Assembly (NCBI GenBank): GCA_015680685.1
Contig: MNCI01002245.1
Span: 33,803 to 92,385, forward strand
From: Gnetum montanum
Taxonomy: Eukaryota; Streptophyta; Gnetopsida; Gnetales; Gnetaceae
Direction: 5' to 3'
DNA: 58,583 nt
This document shows, in pieces, positions 11,261-21,110 of the stretch (position 1 is the stretch's first letter; each line of letters opens with the position of its first letter). The notes below the pieces were generated by a model. The model saw only the letters and a program-made list of their open reading frames with translations, was not told the DNA's origin and searched no databases. Position numbers and translations under genes: made by a program.

Positions 11261-11811
11261 TTCCAAGCACATTGAAAAGTTTTTAAACAAAACCAAAGAG
11301 ATTCGTTGGTGTAAAAACCAGCAACCGTTTCTTTGGACAATAGCAGCAATAGCCCAAGTAAAGCAGCTCAAAGCAGAATGTCAAAATCTTCCTCCTCTCA
11401 AACTAATTTTGCATGGTCCGTTCATCCTGAACACAAATGCAAGTTATGATGCATGGGCAACGGTGTTGCTTCAAGTAAGCAATTTGAAAGAATCAGAACA
11501 GGTATGTGCTTATGCCTCCGGAACATTCCAGAAAAGTGAACTGAATTACTAGCCTGTGGAAAAGGAAATTCTTGTAGCAGTCCGTGGTCTAGAAAAGTTT
11601 CATATCCATCTCATTGCTGAGCCCTTCATCCTCCACACAGATTCTTCAAATTTAGCAACTTTGCTAAAACGGTGAATCTCCTCATCTCCAAAACTTCAAC
11701 GTTTTGCGTGGTGGAAATTTTTATTGGCACAGTACAAGTTCTCCATTGAAAGAATTCCAGGCATCACCAATAGTCTTCCGAATGCATTAACTTGTGAGTT
11801 AAAACCATAGA
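11261..11811 (+). pseudogene. Caulimovirid RNase H domain
   Basis: Continues RT in frame 3. The connection region includes QCLQFLGCVNYVSKHIE (about 11230-11275). RNase H starts near 11410 with ILNTNASYDAWATVLLQ, where the usual first Asp (xTDAS) reads Asn. It continues with ELNY, a stop at 11550, PVEKEILVAVRGLEKF (catalytic Glu), FILHTDSSNLATLL (Asp) and a C-terminal IERIPGITNSLPNALT, corresponding to the IPGxxNxxADALS end of viral RNase H (Asp replaced by Asn). It degrades the RNA strand during replication. Stops at 11550 and 11674 and the two Asp-to-Asn changes point to decay. Confidence 0.8.
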
Positions 11812-12415
11812 TCAAAATGTTTCAACCTAAATCGAGTAGCAGTTCTCTCAATCCTATCCAAGATTTAGAAGATTGGAAAATTTGGCTAGTGAAAACATTA
11901 GAAGATATTGTTTGCTGGGTTCGACAAGTCTCAAGACTGTTTCCTTAGGATTCTTTACTAAGTGTTTCCAAGCAGTATCCAATGCTTGATTTCTTCATCA
12001 ACATGGCAGGAAGAATCGACTGTGTCATCAATAATATTTGATGGAGTCGGCTAGAAGGTAAACTATTATACCATATGATGTTGAAAAATATGCTTGATCA
12101 TTTGATCCTTATCCAAAGGCCATTATTTGTAAACGAAAATGTAAGAAGATATCTCCATGAGATATTAGGATCAACCTCATAGGAAGAAAAGTTGTGTACA
12201 TCATTCCAACGAATCAAATTTTTCCAAGAGCTTACCTAGTATGCTAATGAACACATAGTGCCCAAGCAACTTCCACTACCAGAACCAAATGATGTCTCAT
12301 CCATGCCAGCAAGCATCTTGATAGAGCTGTCAAAACTTATCAAGAACTGCAACGATTGTAACTGTGCACGTGGAAAGATTTTTCCTATTCATCGTGCCAT
12401 TCTCAAAGATATCTA
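11812..12415 (+). pseudogene. Caulimovirid polyprotein C-terminal extension, unknown function
   Basis: Frame 3 remains protein-like for about 200 codons after RNase H, broken by scattered stops (for example near 11947, 12040, 12179, 12238 and 12413). It includes DLEDWKIWLVKTLEDIV, HEILGSTS, PKQLPLPEPNDVSS and a cysteine-containing IKNCNDCNCARGKIFPIHRA. I do not recognise it. Its position, between RNase H and the promoter, is where other caulimovirids have a separate inclusion-body/transactivator gene or simply the end of the polyprotein. No sequence match to that protein is claimed. Confidence 0.5.
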
Positions 12416-12469
12416 GGCATGCCTTATACACCTCCCTTTCTTGTTTTCCAAGTAAAGTTTTAGCTTCAC

Positions 12470-12560
12470 TTGCACGTCAAGCAAATGTGGTGTGTTTTGG
12501 AAGCCTCAAGCTTCCCTGTCCTATAAATAAAGGTCCTCGGTGCACCAGAAGAGGGTAAGA
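12470..12560 (+). promoter_or_regulatory. Pregenomic-RNA promoter of the caulimovirid
   Basis: TATAAATAA at 12522-12530 is a strong plant TATA box. ACGTCA (reverse TGACGT, a bZIP/as-1-type core) lies at 12474-12479, about 80 bases before the expected start near 12553-12560. This spacing resembles known caulimovirus promoters. The inverted-repeat sequence begins just downstream, so the start site and the repeat edge nearly coincide. The AATAAA inside the TATA box could also act as a poly(A) signal in the next round. Confidence 0.65.
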
Positions 12561-12576
12561 GAGAAAGGTGTGAGAG

Positions 12577-13084
12577 TGTGTGTGTATTAGTCTGTAAGGT
12601 TGTCTCTTCTTGTATGTTCAGCAGTTTCTCTTAATGAATTCCCTTCTATTGTGGATCAATTGGAATTTCATTATATTTTGCTTTGGAGTATTGCTCTATG
12701 TTTGTCTTATCTTAATTGCTGCTTATCTAAGATTCTGTCATTAATCATCCTCTGGAAGCACTGTGGCTTTCTTGGCACTGTCTCTTGATTATGTGTGCCA
12801 TATGCTAATGCTCCATTTTCAAATGTCATGATTTTGTTATTTTTTTCAACCCTTTTAACAGCCTGGTTGGAAGGTAGCTCCTTTGTCTAATGAACTCCCT
12901 GAAAGAAAGCGCCGATTGAGAGGAGTGTGCTCTATAAGGTTGAATTTTGACAAGACGTTGTGTGAGGCAGTTAGCCATGGATTCAGAAGAAACAAGTTGA
13001 AGCAAAGGGATCCTGTGGTTCGATGATTTACATACGTTTCATGCTAAGCTAGACCAGTCCTTGATGGCCCTGAGCAATCGTCAC
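12577..13084 (+). repeat. Right inverted repeat: viral RNA leader
   Basis: About 508 bases from near the predicted cap site to the right end of the unit, inverted relative to 5452-5953. Its length is similar to the ~600-base leader between the cap site and the primer site in caulimoviruses. It ends CAATCGTCAC and is followed by C1 gag sequence. A complete tRNA-Met primer site is not visible after it. Short reading frames here (such as 12600-12788) are probably leader sORFs at most. Confidence 0.88.
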
Positions 13085-13656
13085 TGTAGATTTTTGTTTT
13101 GACCTCTTTCACTAAAGTTAAGGAGAGGAGTTTTGCTAAATGGAAAAATCCCAGAGAAGGGTTCTCCACCATCTTTTTGGTAATAGGTATGGGGAATCAT
13201 TGAACCATGTTCCCTTTGCATATTCATAGTGCTACTCTAGCTATCAATCACTTAGACATAGTGCATCAGTGAGATAGCAATCCGTAGCATCACTATCCTA
13301 CACAATGTACTCAACATAAAGTCCTTAGAGGTAATCACATACGAGTTTGTTGGAGCATCATAGGAATGGATCAATCAGGAGGAAAAATGATGTTGCCCTC
13401 CATGTCATGCCACCACATTAGTTCATATTGGTGTAAGATGAAGATAAAATTAGGTACATACTCATCAAGATGATCATATGCCACTCTATATTATTAGGGA
13501 ACCCACTGATTTACTCTGTCAAACTTGGGTGAAGAATCACTCCTATGAGAAGAAGACATTTTGTTATTTTAATGGATGATATTACTTTAAGGTTCATTCC
13601 AATGATCTTGAATAATTTTCACTAAATCCTAGATAGCACACGTAATAAACAAAAGG
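13085..13656 (-). pseudogene. gag: gag (N-terminal part) of Athila-like element C1
   Basis: Read on the minus strand, this segment follows the leader of C1 and aligns with the plus-strand element D at about 19760-20340. For example, the minus sequence near 13170 matches D at 20255-20275 (AAAATGAGGGTGGTGAACC in D), and the CTTTAACT block near 13120 matches D near 20318. The frame is broken. It stops at 13085, where the viral right repeat begins; its continuation is at 5451 and below. It is interpreted as the N-terminal third of gag and its 5' flank. Confidence 0.65.
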
Positions 13657-13674
13657 TCCCTAGCAATGGCACTA
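13657..13674 (-). promoter_or_regulatory. Primer-binding site of C1 (tRNA-Asp-like)
   Basis: The reverse complement, AGTGCCATTGCTAGGGAC, abuts the LTR edge and resembles the plant Ty3/gypsy site TGGCGCCGTTGCCGGGGA, which is complementary to tRNA-Asp, after several C-to-T changes. Equivalent sites occur at 19702-19720 (+) and about 56178-56197 (-). Confidence 0.65.
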
Positions 13675-13675
13675 A

Positions 13676-14559
13676 TGATGAGTGGCGAGGTACCCCTACA
13701 TCCAACCATACAAATCATAAGCATTTATGCATGATCTAGTCAAATTTCACAAACCTTAAGTTCCTAAGTACACTGGTTCTAGGACGTGGAATCTAATCAT
13801 GACAATTGTTGTCTTCTCAACTATACTTGTGAAGCATAATTGTATGGTTAAGTATAACTGAGGTACATGATTTTTATTATTTTATATTTTACTTGTCTAT
13901 GATTAAAAAAAAAGTTTAAACTTAATTTATGAACCAATTTCACTAATCTAATTGCTAATTAATAGCTTACTATCCTAGCATAAGTATCTAGTCCTACTTT
14001 CTATGCACATCTTGAACACATATAATGCTATTGGGTTACCAAACGTTAAGCATTGTTGGAATCACCAATAGTCATACGCATGTTCAAAGTATTCATACTT
14101 ATGTACTTAATTAATTTCTATTTAATTTAACTAACTTACTTTAGCTTAATTACTTGGGAGCATTAAAAATTGCATAAACATTAAATGCATGAATAAAATA
14201 TTTAAGCTAGCCAAGGTGCTGCAAGGTTTGATCAGAAAGCTTATCTTTACTGCCACACACATTGTCATGATTAGGTACAATAATGTTCAAATAAAGATCC
14301 ATATACTCAATGAATCTTACTATAGGCACTTTGGAAAATATTCTAACTCTAGAGAAAAGAAACTGCAAGAGCTCTACTATGCTATGAAAGAAATTATATG
14401 AAAACAATGTGTCCAAGTGCTATATTTATAGGTTGGCACATAGCCTATGATATCGAATATCTGACATTACATCTAGAGACCCAATATCTTGTATCTAATA
14501 TCAAGGATCTAATATTGTGTATCCAATATCACAGCCAGGAAAAACACTATTTATGATCA
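13676..14559 (-). mobile_element. LTR of Athila-like element C1 (shared junction with C2)
   Basis: Homologous to the LTRs at 24568-25416 and 56198-57058 and, inverted, to part of 18600-19701. Shared landmarks are TGATGAG at the left edge, the CATCCAACCAT segment just inside it, the central GTTACCAAACG region, and a minus-strand TATA-like box near 14430 (reverse of TATTTATAGG). The right edge merges into RNase H sequence of C2 within TGATCATAAATAG (minus strand), so the exact end is ambiguous. Confidence 0.7.
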
Positions 14560-15830
14560 ACTATAACATTTTCCATACCCTTCTTGTTCATCATTGTTAT
14601 GTCAAATTCTTGTAAGATAATGAGCCATCTAATCACATAGGGGATGATTGCATGTTTTTTTATAAGGAAACAAATGGCTTTGTGGTTAGTGTGGATGTAG
14701 ATTGGGTACTCGGCCACATAATGTCTAAACTTTTCCATTACATACACCATTGCCATTAGCTTATTTTCTATTGTGATGTAGTAAAGTTATGTCATGATGA
14801 TGCTTTTGCTAGTACAATGAATGTAGTATGGCCTCTTCTGGTCATCTAACTATGTTAGAACCATGCCCAATAAGTAATTCAAAGCATCTATCATGATGTG
14901 AAATGGCTTGGACCAATTCAAAGCTTGTAGGATTTGTGTTTCAATCAGCATCTGTTTCAAGGTTTCAATAGCCTTTTCACATGACTAAAATCACTAAAAG
15001 AATGCATCCTTCTTAGTCAATTCAACTAGTGGTTTTGCAATCCTTGAGAAGTTATCTATGAACCTTTTATAATACCTAATGTGGTCCAAAAATAATCAAA
15101 ATTAATTAACAATTTGTTGTCTTTGGGTGATATTTTTTATGACTATGATTTTTTCATAATCCACTTCTATTCCTTAATAGAAAATTTTGTGCCCTAAGAC
15201 AATCCCATCTTGGACCATAAGATGGATTTTTTGCCAATTGAGCTTTAGATTAGTTTCTACACATCTCTTTCATACCTACTCGAGGTGGTCTAGTGCTTGT
15301 TTAAAATCTAGACTATGCATGGAAAATTCAATCATAAATACTTTAACACCATTTCTTATTTGTTTCTAGAATATGTGAAGTACAAGTCTATGAAAGGTGG
15401 CTGGCACATTGCAAAGGCTAAAAGGAATTTTCTTATAAGCAAGAATTCCCCATAAACTAGTGAATGTCATATTCTCTTGGTCCTTAGGCATGATGTAGAT
15501 TTGATTATATCTATTGTATTTGTCTAGAAAACTATAGTACTCATGTCTTGCAATAGTATCTAGGACTTTATAAATGAATTACAAGGAAAAATGATCCTTG
15601 AATGTGGTAGAATTCAACAATCAGAAGTCGTTGCACACTCACCACTTGCCTCCCTTCTTTAGAATGATTACCAAATGACTACCCCACTCACTATCTGCAA
15701 TGAAATATATGAATTTGGCCTTTAATAATTTTTCCAAATCCTACTTGATTACTTTCTTAAGTTTTGGGTTAAGCCTCCTCTACAATTAGCATCATGGTCT
15801 TACTATTAGATAAATATATATTTGATGTTG
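14556..15830 (-). pseudogene. RT and RNase H of element C2 (Athila-like), integrase missing
   Basis: On the minus strand, RT copies the retrotransposon RNA and RNase H removes it. The RT catalytic box region reads VKVFMIEFSMHSLDFKQALD (about 15290-15355), a decayed form of the FMDDFSV motif typical of Athila. It is followed by RCVETNLKLNWQK and HIRYYKRFIDNFSRIAKPL. RNase H is clear at 14547-14756: AMVYVMEKFRHYVAEYPIYI, HTNHKAICFLIKK, RWLIILQEFDITM, ending VIVDH, the VADHLS end of the domain. Integrase should come next, but the sequence runs straight into an LTR. The Asp-Asp pair is lost (Met-Ile-Glu), so it is inactive. Confidence 0.8.
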
Positions 15831-16399
15831 ATAATTCTTGGATCAATTCCTATGATCTCATCATATGACCACGCAAATGTTATTGGCCACTTATTGATTA
15901 CTTCCAACAAATTCTTCTTCTACTCTTTATCTAGGTTGGTGTTAATTATTATTGGCTTCTAATTATTTAGGAATGCATATTCAAGTGCTGCCATTAAGGC
16001 CTTTAGTTCTAGTGGTTCTGGTTCAATCTTATTTGGGATCTCTAATTGTCCAAATTCTATTTCCTCTTCTTAACCTTAATATGAGTAAGGAAATCTTCTT
16101 CTTAGTTGTTCTATCTTATAAGCTTCTTTATGTACGCATTTATTATTTGTTTCATTGGTTCCATGTATATATTTGATTTGATTTTCCTATCTATAATCAG
16201 CCACTAGATGCCTTCTTGTTGGGTGGCTACTACATACAAGAACTTTGCACATACATTTCTTTGATACATTTGTTGCATGTTGTATTCTCTTCCTATCTGA
16301 TTGTTCATATCGTTTGCACATAACTACACCCATTATCATTGTATGGAATACATGAAACATTTCATATCTAAATGATTCTTACTTCATCTTCCTTTCAAA

Positions 16400-16730
16400 T
16401 TTCCAAGGACAAATCTTGAATACTAAGCTTAGCATCAACAATGCTAAGCCAAGCCCTTCCCATTATGATTGGGAACTCTCCCTTATTTTTACCTACATGA
16501 ATAGCTAGAAAATTAGTAGGGTAGTACTAGCCACAAATGGTGGTGATCACATCATCCACTTATCCTAGTGGAATTATGATTGATTGGTCTATAAGCTCTA
16601 GCCAAATATTACTTTTCTTGAATGGTAGTAGATTCCAAGCCTAATACATATGTTGTAATATCAGGTTCACTCTTGACCACAAATTGAGTAGAGCCTTACA
16701 AGGTTTTTGCCTTGCTACTTGAAGGTACAC
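16400..16730 (-). pseudogene. Protease of element C2
   Basis: Minus-strand aspartic protease remnant. The active-site segment reads ALLNLWSRVNLI in place of the LLDLGSSVNLI seen in C1 (3310-3340), so the catalytic Asp and Gly are gone. Downstream are VDDVITTICG, YYPTNFLAIHV and FPIIMGRAWLSIVDAKLSI (about 16430-16560), matching C1 and E. Between this domain and RT (15830-16400) lies the usual linker in several frames. Confidence 0.75.
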
Positions 16731-16899
16731 CAAGGAACTTTCTAGATCTATTCAATTCTTAGGAAGTGCTCCTACCTTAATCCAATGAGTGATTATTTAT
16801 GTTAGCATGAAAGTTGTTACATTTGTATTAGATGTTGATTGAAGCTTGCTATTTCTAGGAGAATTGGATGTGGATGGAGTGGAAGTAGATGTGTTCCCC

Positions 16900-18587
16900 A
16901 TTCATTGAACCTTCTCTAGACTCATTCAGAAGAATAGTCATTTCATGCATTGTGGTTCCTATATAACTATCTCCTCCTGCATGGTCATAGTCCTAGTTGT
17001 GTTTTTCTATTGTGGTTGTGATAATAGTTGTCCCTACATTATAGGTGGTGGCATAGGTGGCAAAGTATTAGAAGTTTGATTTAGTGAAATAGCTACTTGT
17101 GGATGCATGTACAGAGAAGGTGTTGGTCTATGGTATTTTTGTGGATAATATTGTGAATTTTTAACTATTACATTCCCAAGAGAAATCGAACACTGGACAT
17201 AGTATCCATAAGGGTTAGGTTGCTGATATGAATACTACTATTGTAGTGGTGGCATTGACCACAATTGTGGTTGGTAACACTACTGATGATATTGCTCCTA
17301 TGGCTACAGATAGGTTCCACTAGGGTAGTAAGCTAGTTGGAAGGTTTGAAGATAATTACCTTGAGGATAAGGTAACTGTTTGGGCATTTTCCTCTTGAAA
17401 AATCTTGGGTTCAATGCATATGCCCCTATTTCTTGCAAATGTATCATAACAGGACAACACTCCTTAGGGTAGTCATACTAGCACACAGAACATCCTTCCT
17501 CTTCATTTGAGCTTATACCTAAATAGTCTTCCATTGAAGTTACCTTTCCTTTTTATCCAAAGTCCCATTTCTTCTTCTTTTCCTTGCCTTTACTAAAGGC
17601 TTTCTCAGTTGTTTCCTTCACAATTTTTAGAGTTATTGTAAATTTTTCATCTACCAAATCCTACATCTTTTCTACCTTTGCTACTATATCTATGATATAT
17701 TTTTAAATAGGTAGAGTTTTCTTTTGGATTACCTCGTCCAAGGTTTCTTCCTCCAATTGATCACACATTTGTACATTCCTTTTCCTAATGATTAGATCTC
17801 TACTGTACTCCTTAGCTAATCCTCTTTTCTTTAACTCATCTTCTTCCTTCGCCACTTGGTTAATAAGTCTTTAAATTTGATGCGCATTCATTTCTAATAA
17901 CCTATCTTAGGTATAAATCCCAAGGGTTCCCCTATTTTTGTTGTGTAGCCCATCAAAAATGTGCCTAAGTTGCTTTCTTTGAGAAAATTCATGGCTTGGG
18001 CACCTATGTAGAAGTGAATAGTATCTACCCATTGCCACATTAAGGGATTCATGGGTTCCTTGCTTCCATCCCTAGATTTTTTTCATTTGACACCCAAGAG
18101 TAGGTTTGATACTTGTCATTAAAAAGTTCAAGCATGGTACTCCATTTCCTAATTGATTCCAATTCCAATGACCTGTACTAGCTTTTAGCCTCTTTGACAA
18201 GTGTTTGAAGGAACAACTTAAGTTTCTACTAATCACTTTCTATGTTATGTAGGATGCATGCATCATGGAATGATTGAAGGTGGTGTTGTGGATCTATGTT
18301 GTATCCACCCTCAAATCTAGGCATGTTGTTCATGTTTAGACACTTGATATGGTTGTCTCTTATGTACCTAGTTGGAATATAAATAGCTTCCCATATATTT
18401 ATCATGTTCCCAAGTGCCAATAGGGGCTCTTTGCATTCATAGGATTCATATGCTCTATTGTAGTAGTGCCCCCATTAATGTTCATACATCTCTCTTTTGT
18501 TATGTCTATCTCTGTTTTGTCATGGCTCATACTCCTCATCTTCCTCATCATATTGCCTTGGATGATAGTCATTTCATTCATGAGCTC
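16900..18587 (-). pseudogene. gag: gag of element C2
   Basis: Minus-strand gag with many stops. The best segment (18229-18420) reads NMNNMPRFEGGYNIDP followed by SFHDACILHNIESD, homologous to D (MNNIPRFKRGYNTNHHNHL, about 20820-20880). Toward the C-terminus (about 17040-17400), Q/Y-rich sequence parallels the C1 tail at 3660-4060. The N-terminal part stops at about 18587, where a duplicated segment and the minisatellite of element D begin, so the N-terminus, leader and 5' LTR of C2 are missing. Confidence 0.7.
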
Positions 18588-18681
18588 GCTACCTTTTCTT
18601 ATTGATGAGAGCAGTTACTCTAGTAGTTATTCTNTGCTACCTTTTCTTATTGATGAGAGCAGTTACTCTAGTAGTTATTCT
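18588..18681. repeat. Exact 46-base duplication flanking an undetermined base
   Basis: Bases 18588-18633 and 18636-18681 are identical (starting GCTACCTTTTCTTATTGATG), separated by NT; the N at 18634 is the only ambiguous base in the window. An exact copy on each side of an N in otherwise diverged DNA is typical of a misjoined or gap-filled tandem region. Confidence 0.9.
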
Positions 18682-19701
18682 AATTATTAGATCAGTTACT
18701 CTAGTGGTTACTCTAGTAGTTATTCTAATTATTAGAGCGGTTACTCTAGCAGTTACTCTAACTATTAGAGTAATTACTCTAGTAGTTACTCTAGCAGTTA
18801 CTCTAATTATTAAAGTGGTTACTCTAGTAGTTATTCTAATTATTAGAGTGTTTACTCTAGTGGGTACTTTAGTAATTATTCTAATTATTAGAGAGCTTAC
18901 TCTAAGTATTAGAGTAGTTGCTCCCAAGCCTATAAATACAATGCCTATGTGCACAACTGAAAAAAAAGTCTTTTAGCAATTAAGTAGCCAAACTCTTGTA
19001 GTCTATTTAAAAGTTAGAGTATTTTCCAAGTGCCCATAGTAGGAGGTCTAAGTGTGGATGGATCTTTATTTGATCATTGTGTACCTGAGCACACCTTGTG
19101 TACAGCAATAAAGACAAGTTCTTTGATTCATTCTTGCAGCACTTGAGATTTGTTTTCTTATGCATTTATTTTATTCTATTTTCTTATGCATTTACTTTAT
19201 TCTATTTTATTTTATGCACTTTACATTTTTGTTATTAGCACAACAATTCATTTTTATCAATTAAGAAAATCATTAAATTACACAAGCATAACCACTTCGA
19301 GCATGCGTGTAATGCTTGGTAACCCAGTAATTATTAGCATTTGCTAATCCCAGCAATGTTGCACTAGTTTAGGATGTGTACGGTAAGTGGGAACTGATTC
19401 TAGTGTTAGGATTAGTTAGAACTTAGTTAATGAGTAGTTAAGTTAAATTAGTCACTTAGTTACCTCTCTCCTTCCCTACTAATGTAGGACATAAAAATAT
19501 AAAAGCTATAAAAATCATATGCCTTAAGATTACTAAACCATACAATCATGATATATAGGTAAGCTTGGGAAGATAATGATCAACCAACCCATCCTTATTG
19601 TAGAATGGGGCATAAGCACTTAGTCCTTGAAATTCCACCGGATCATGCATAAAATGCTCGTATTCGTATGGCTGAGCATAGCGGGATCTTGCTACTCATC
19701 A
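18600..19701 (+). mobile_element. 5' LTR of element D (Athila-like, plus strand)
   Basis: The right edge (…CTACTCATCA, 19701) is followed directly by a primer site. TATAAATACA at 18931-18940 is a TATA box placed just after the minisatellite, which therefore lies in U3. The segment at 19260-19330 (ACCACTTCGAGCATGCGTG, CTTGGTAACCC) is homologous, in reverse, to the LTRs of C1 and E. The left edge is uncertain because of the duplication and N at 18634; U3 is diverged from the other LTRs. Confidence 0.65.
18610..18920. repeat. Minisatellite AGTTACTCTAGT in the LTR of element D
   Basis: About 300 bases built of 12-base units (AGTAGTTACTCT and variants) interspersed with AATTATTAG 9-mers. Both unit lengths are multiples of three, so long reading frames appear on both strands (18602-18976 + and 18637-18954 -). 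They translate to a simple repeat and are not genes. Confidence 0.85.
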
Positions 19702-19720
19702 TTGGCATCGTTGTCGTTGA
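19702..19720 (+). promoter_or_regulatory. Primer-binding site of element D (decayed tRNA-Asp type)
   Basis: TTGGCATCGTTGTCGTTGA directly follows the LTR end. It corresponds to TTGGCGCCGTTGCCGGGGA with changes at former CpG/CpC positions, as expected from methylated-cytosine decay. Confidence 0.7.
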
Positions 19721-19829
19721 CTTAGTTGTTTGTGCGCTAACTAGAACATAGGAAATCATTCACATCATTGGAATGAATCCTTAGGATTGATTGAGAAAAT
19801 AATAAATAAGAATACATTACACACTGAAT

Positions 19830-21110
19830 AGACAAGTATGTCTCCTTCTTCATATGAAAGTAGCCTCACCACCTAGGTCTAAAATAGGAAATAGTCAACG
19901 ACGTAATACACATTACATTGATCCGCCAATCCCTCAACAAGTTTGAGTGGTATATATTCATTCTGATGAGTATATACCAGACTTCACCTTTATCCTTCAT
20001 CAAGATGAACGATTGCATTGGTGAGACTTAGAAGGTAACATAGTGATACATCCCAATCATTCAGTCCTAAGCATGTTTCTTGATGCTCTCACACGAATTG
20101 GCATGCCGCACTTACACGTAGAATATGTTGTGTAAGACCATGACTCAAGAGAATACCATCCCATAGAGGCATAACATCAAAGGGACTTGCAATAGGAGAG
20201 ACATCATAAGTCTTTGAATAGTAAGTGGTCCCAGGATGCCCCACATGTCTTAAGCAAAAATGAGGGTGGTGAACCTACCTCAGGTAGTTGCCCATACAAC
20301 AATGTTCCTCCCCTTAACTTTGGCCAAGGGGTCGTGTATCAGAACCTTCATTCCACTATTCATAACCCAGGTTTTGATACCCACGGGCACAAAGGGTCTG
20401 AAAAAGAGACACAAACTCATGATAAAGATGGACATTCTGATCGCAATCATGATCAAGGCCAAGATCGTAGAAGAGAAGGTAGCAGACATTGTCATGGTAA
20501 TGGTTCTCCTTCTTCTTTACCTTTATTATCATCTTCATCCTCTCCTTTAATATTCAAATGTGATCATAAAGAAAAAGACTATGGGGATAAAGGTAGGCAA
20601 AGTGGAAGTCATAGATGAAACAACTAGGAAAGGGGATGAGGGCACTCTAGAGAGTCATGACACAGAAGAAGGGAGAGTAGGGAACAACGTAGGCATCATA
20701 GATGCCATGGACGAGATAATAACGATGAACCCCTACTCGCTACTCGAAGTATGTTATACATAACTAAGGCTATTAGAATTCTATCAAGGCACCAAAAAAA
20801 TAGTAGGACCAAGAGATTAGATATGAACAATATCCCACGATTTAAAAGAGGATACAACACTAATCATCACAATCATTTACAAGCATTCCATGATGTGTGT
20901 GCCATAAAAAACATAGAGAACGAATGGAAAAAACTTAAGTTGTTCCCATGGATAGTATTTAAAGAAGTGAAAAGCTGGTACTGGTCCTTAGAACTAGAAT
21001 CTATTCATAGATGGAGTACTATGTTAGAATTATTCAACGATAAGTACCAAATGTACTCCTGAGTGTCCAACCTGCAAAAGCAAATCCAAGACTAGAAACT
21101 TACTAACTCT
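19830..21110 (+). pseudogene. gag: gag of element D (Athila-like)
   Basis: Plus-strand gag that gives the reference layout for C1 and C2. Early part (about 19850-20110): sequence encoding YIHSDEYIPDFTFILHQDE-like residues in broken frames. Middle (20214-20618): low-complexity His/Asp/Ser-rich stretch with HGHKGSEKETQTHDKDGHSD. Core (20751-21062): MNNIPRFKRGYNTNHHNHL, then LQAFHDVCAIKNIEN and FKEVKSWYWSLELESIHRW, continuing into a gag-like LFNDKYQMYS. Frames shift at about 20600 and 20750. Homology ends soon after 21110, so gag is cut there and no pol follows. Confidence 0.7.

Larger units (their letters stand above)
5452..13084 (+). mobile_element. Endogenous caulimovirid (pararetrovirus) with ~0.5-kb terminal inverted repeats
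   Basis: This 7.6-kb unit interrupts the gag of C1. It contains, in order: an inverted leader copy, one long broken polyprotein in the order MP, CP, PR, RT, RNase H, a promoter with TATAAATAA, and a leader. That order, the 30K-type movement protein and the missing integrase distinguish it from LTR retrotransposons and fit Caulimoviridae. The single-polyprotein layout resembles petuviruses and the endogenous genera described from gymnosperms; the genus is not established here. About twenty stops and at least one frameshift (near 10232) show that it is a dead genomic fossil. No target-site duplication is evident at the ends. Confidence 0.85.

Noticed and set aside
5452-13084. The unit as a DNA transposon with TIRs
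   Set aside because: The interior encodes a movement protein, capsid zinc knuckle, RT and RNase H with no transposase, and the arms are viral leader sequence.
18602-18976. Long open frames on both strands encoding Val/Thr/Ile repeats
   Set aside because: They are translations of a 12-base minisatellite with unit lengths divisible by three, in an LTR U3.
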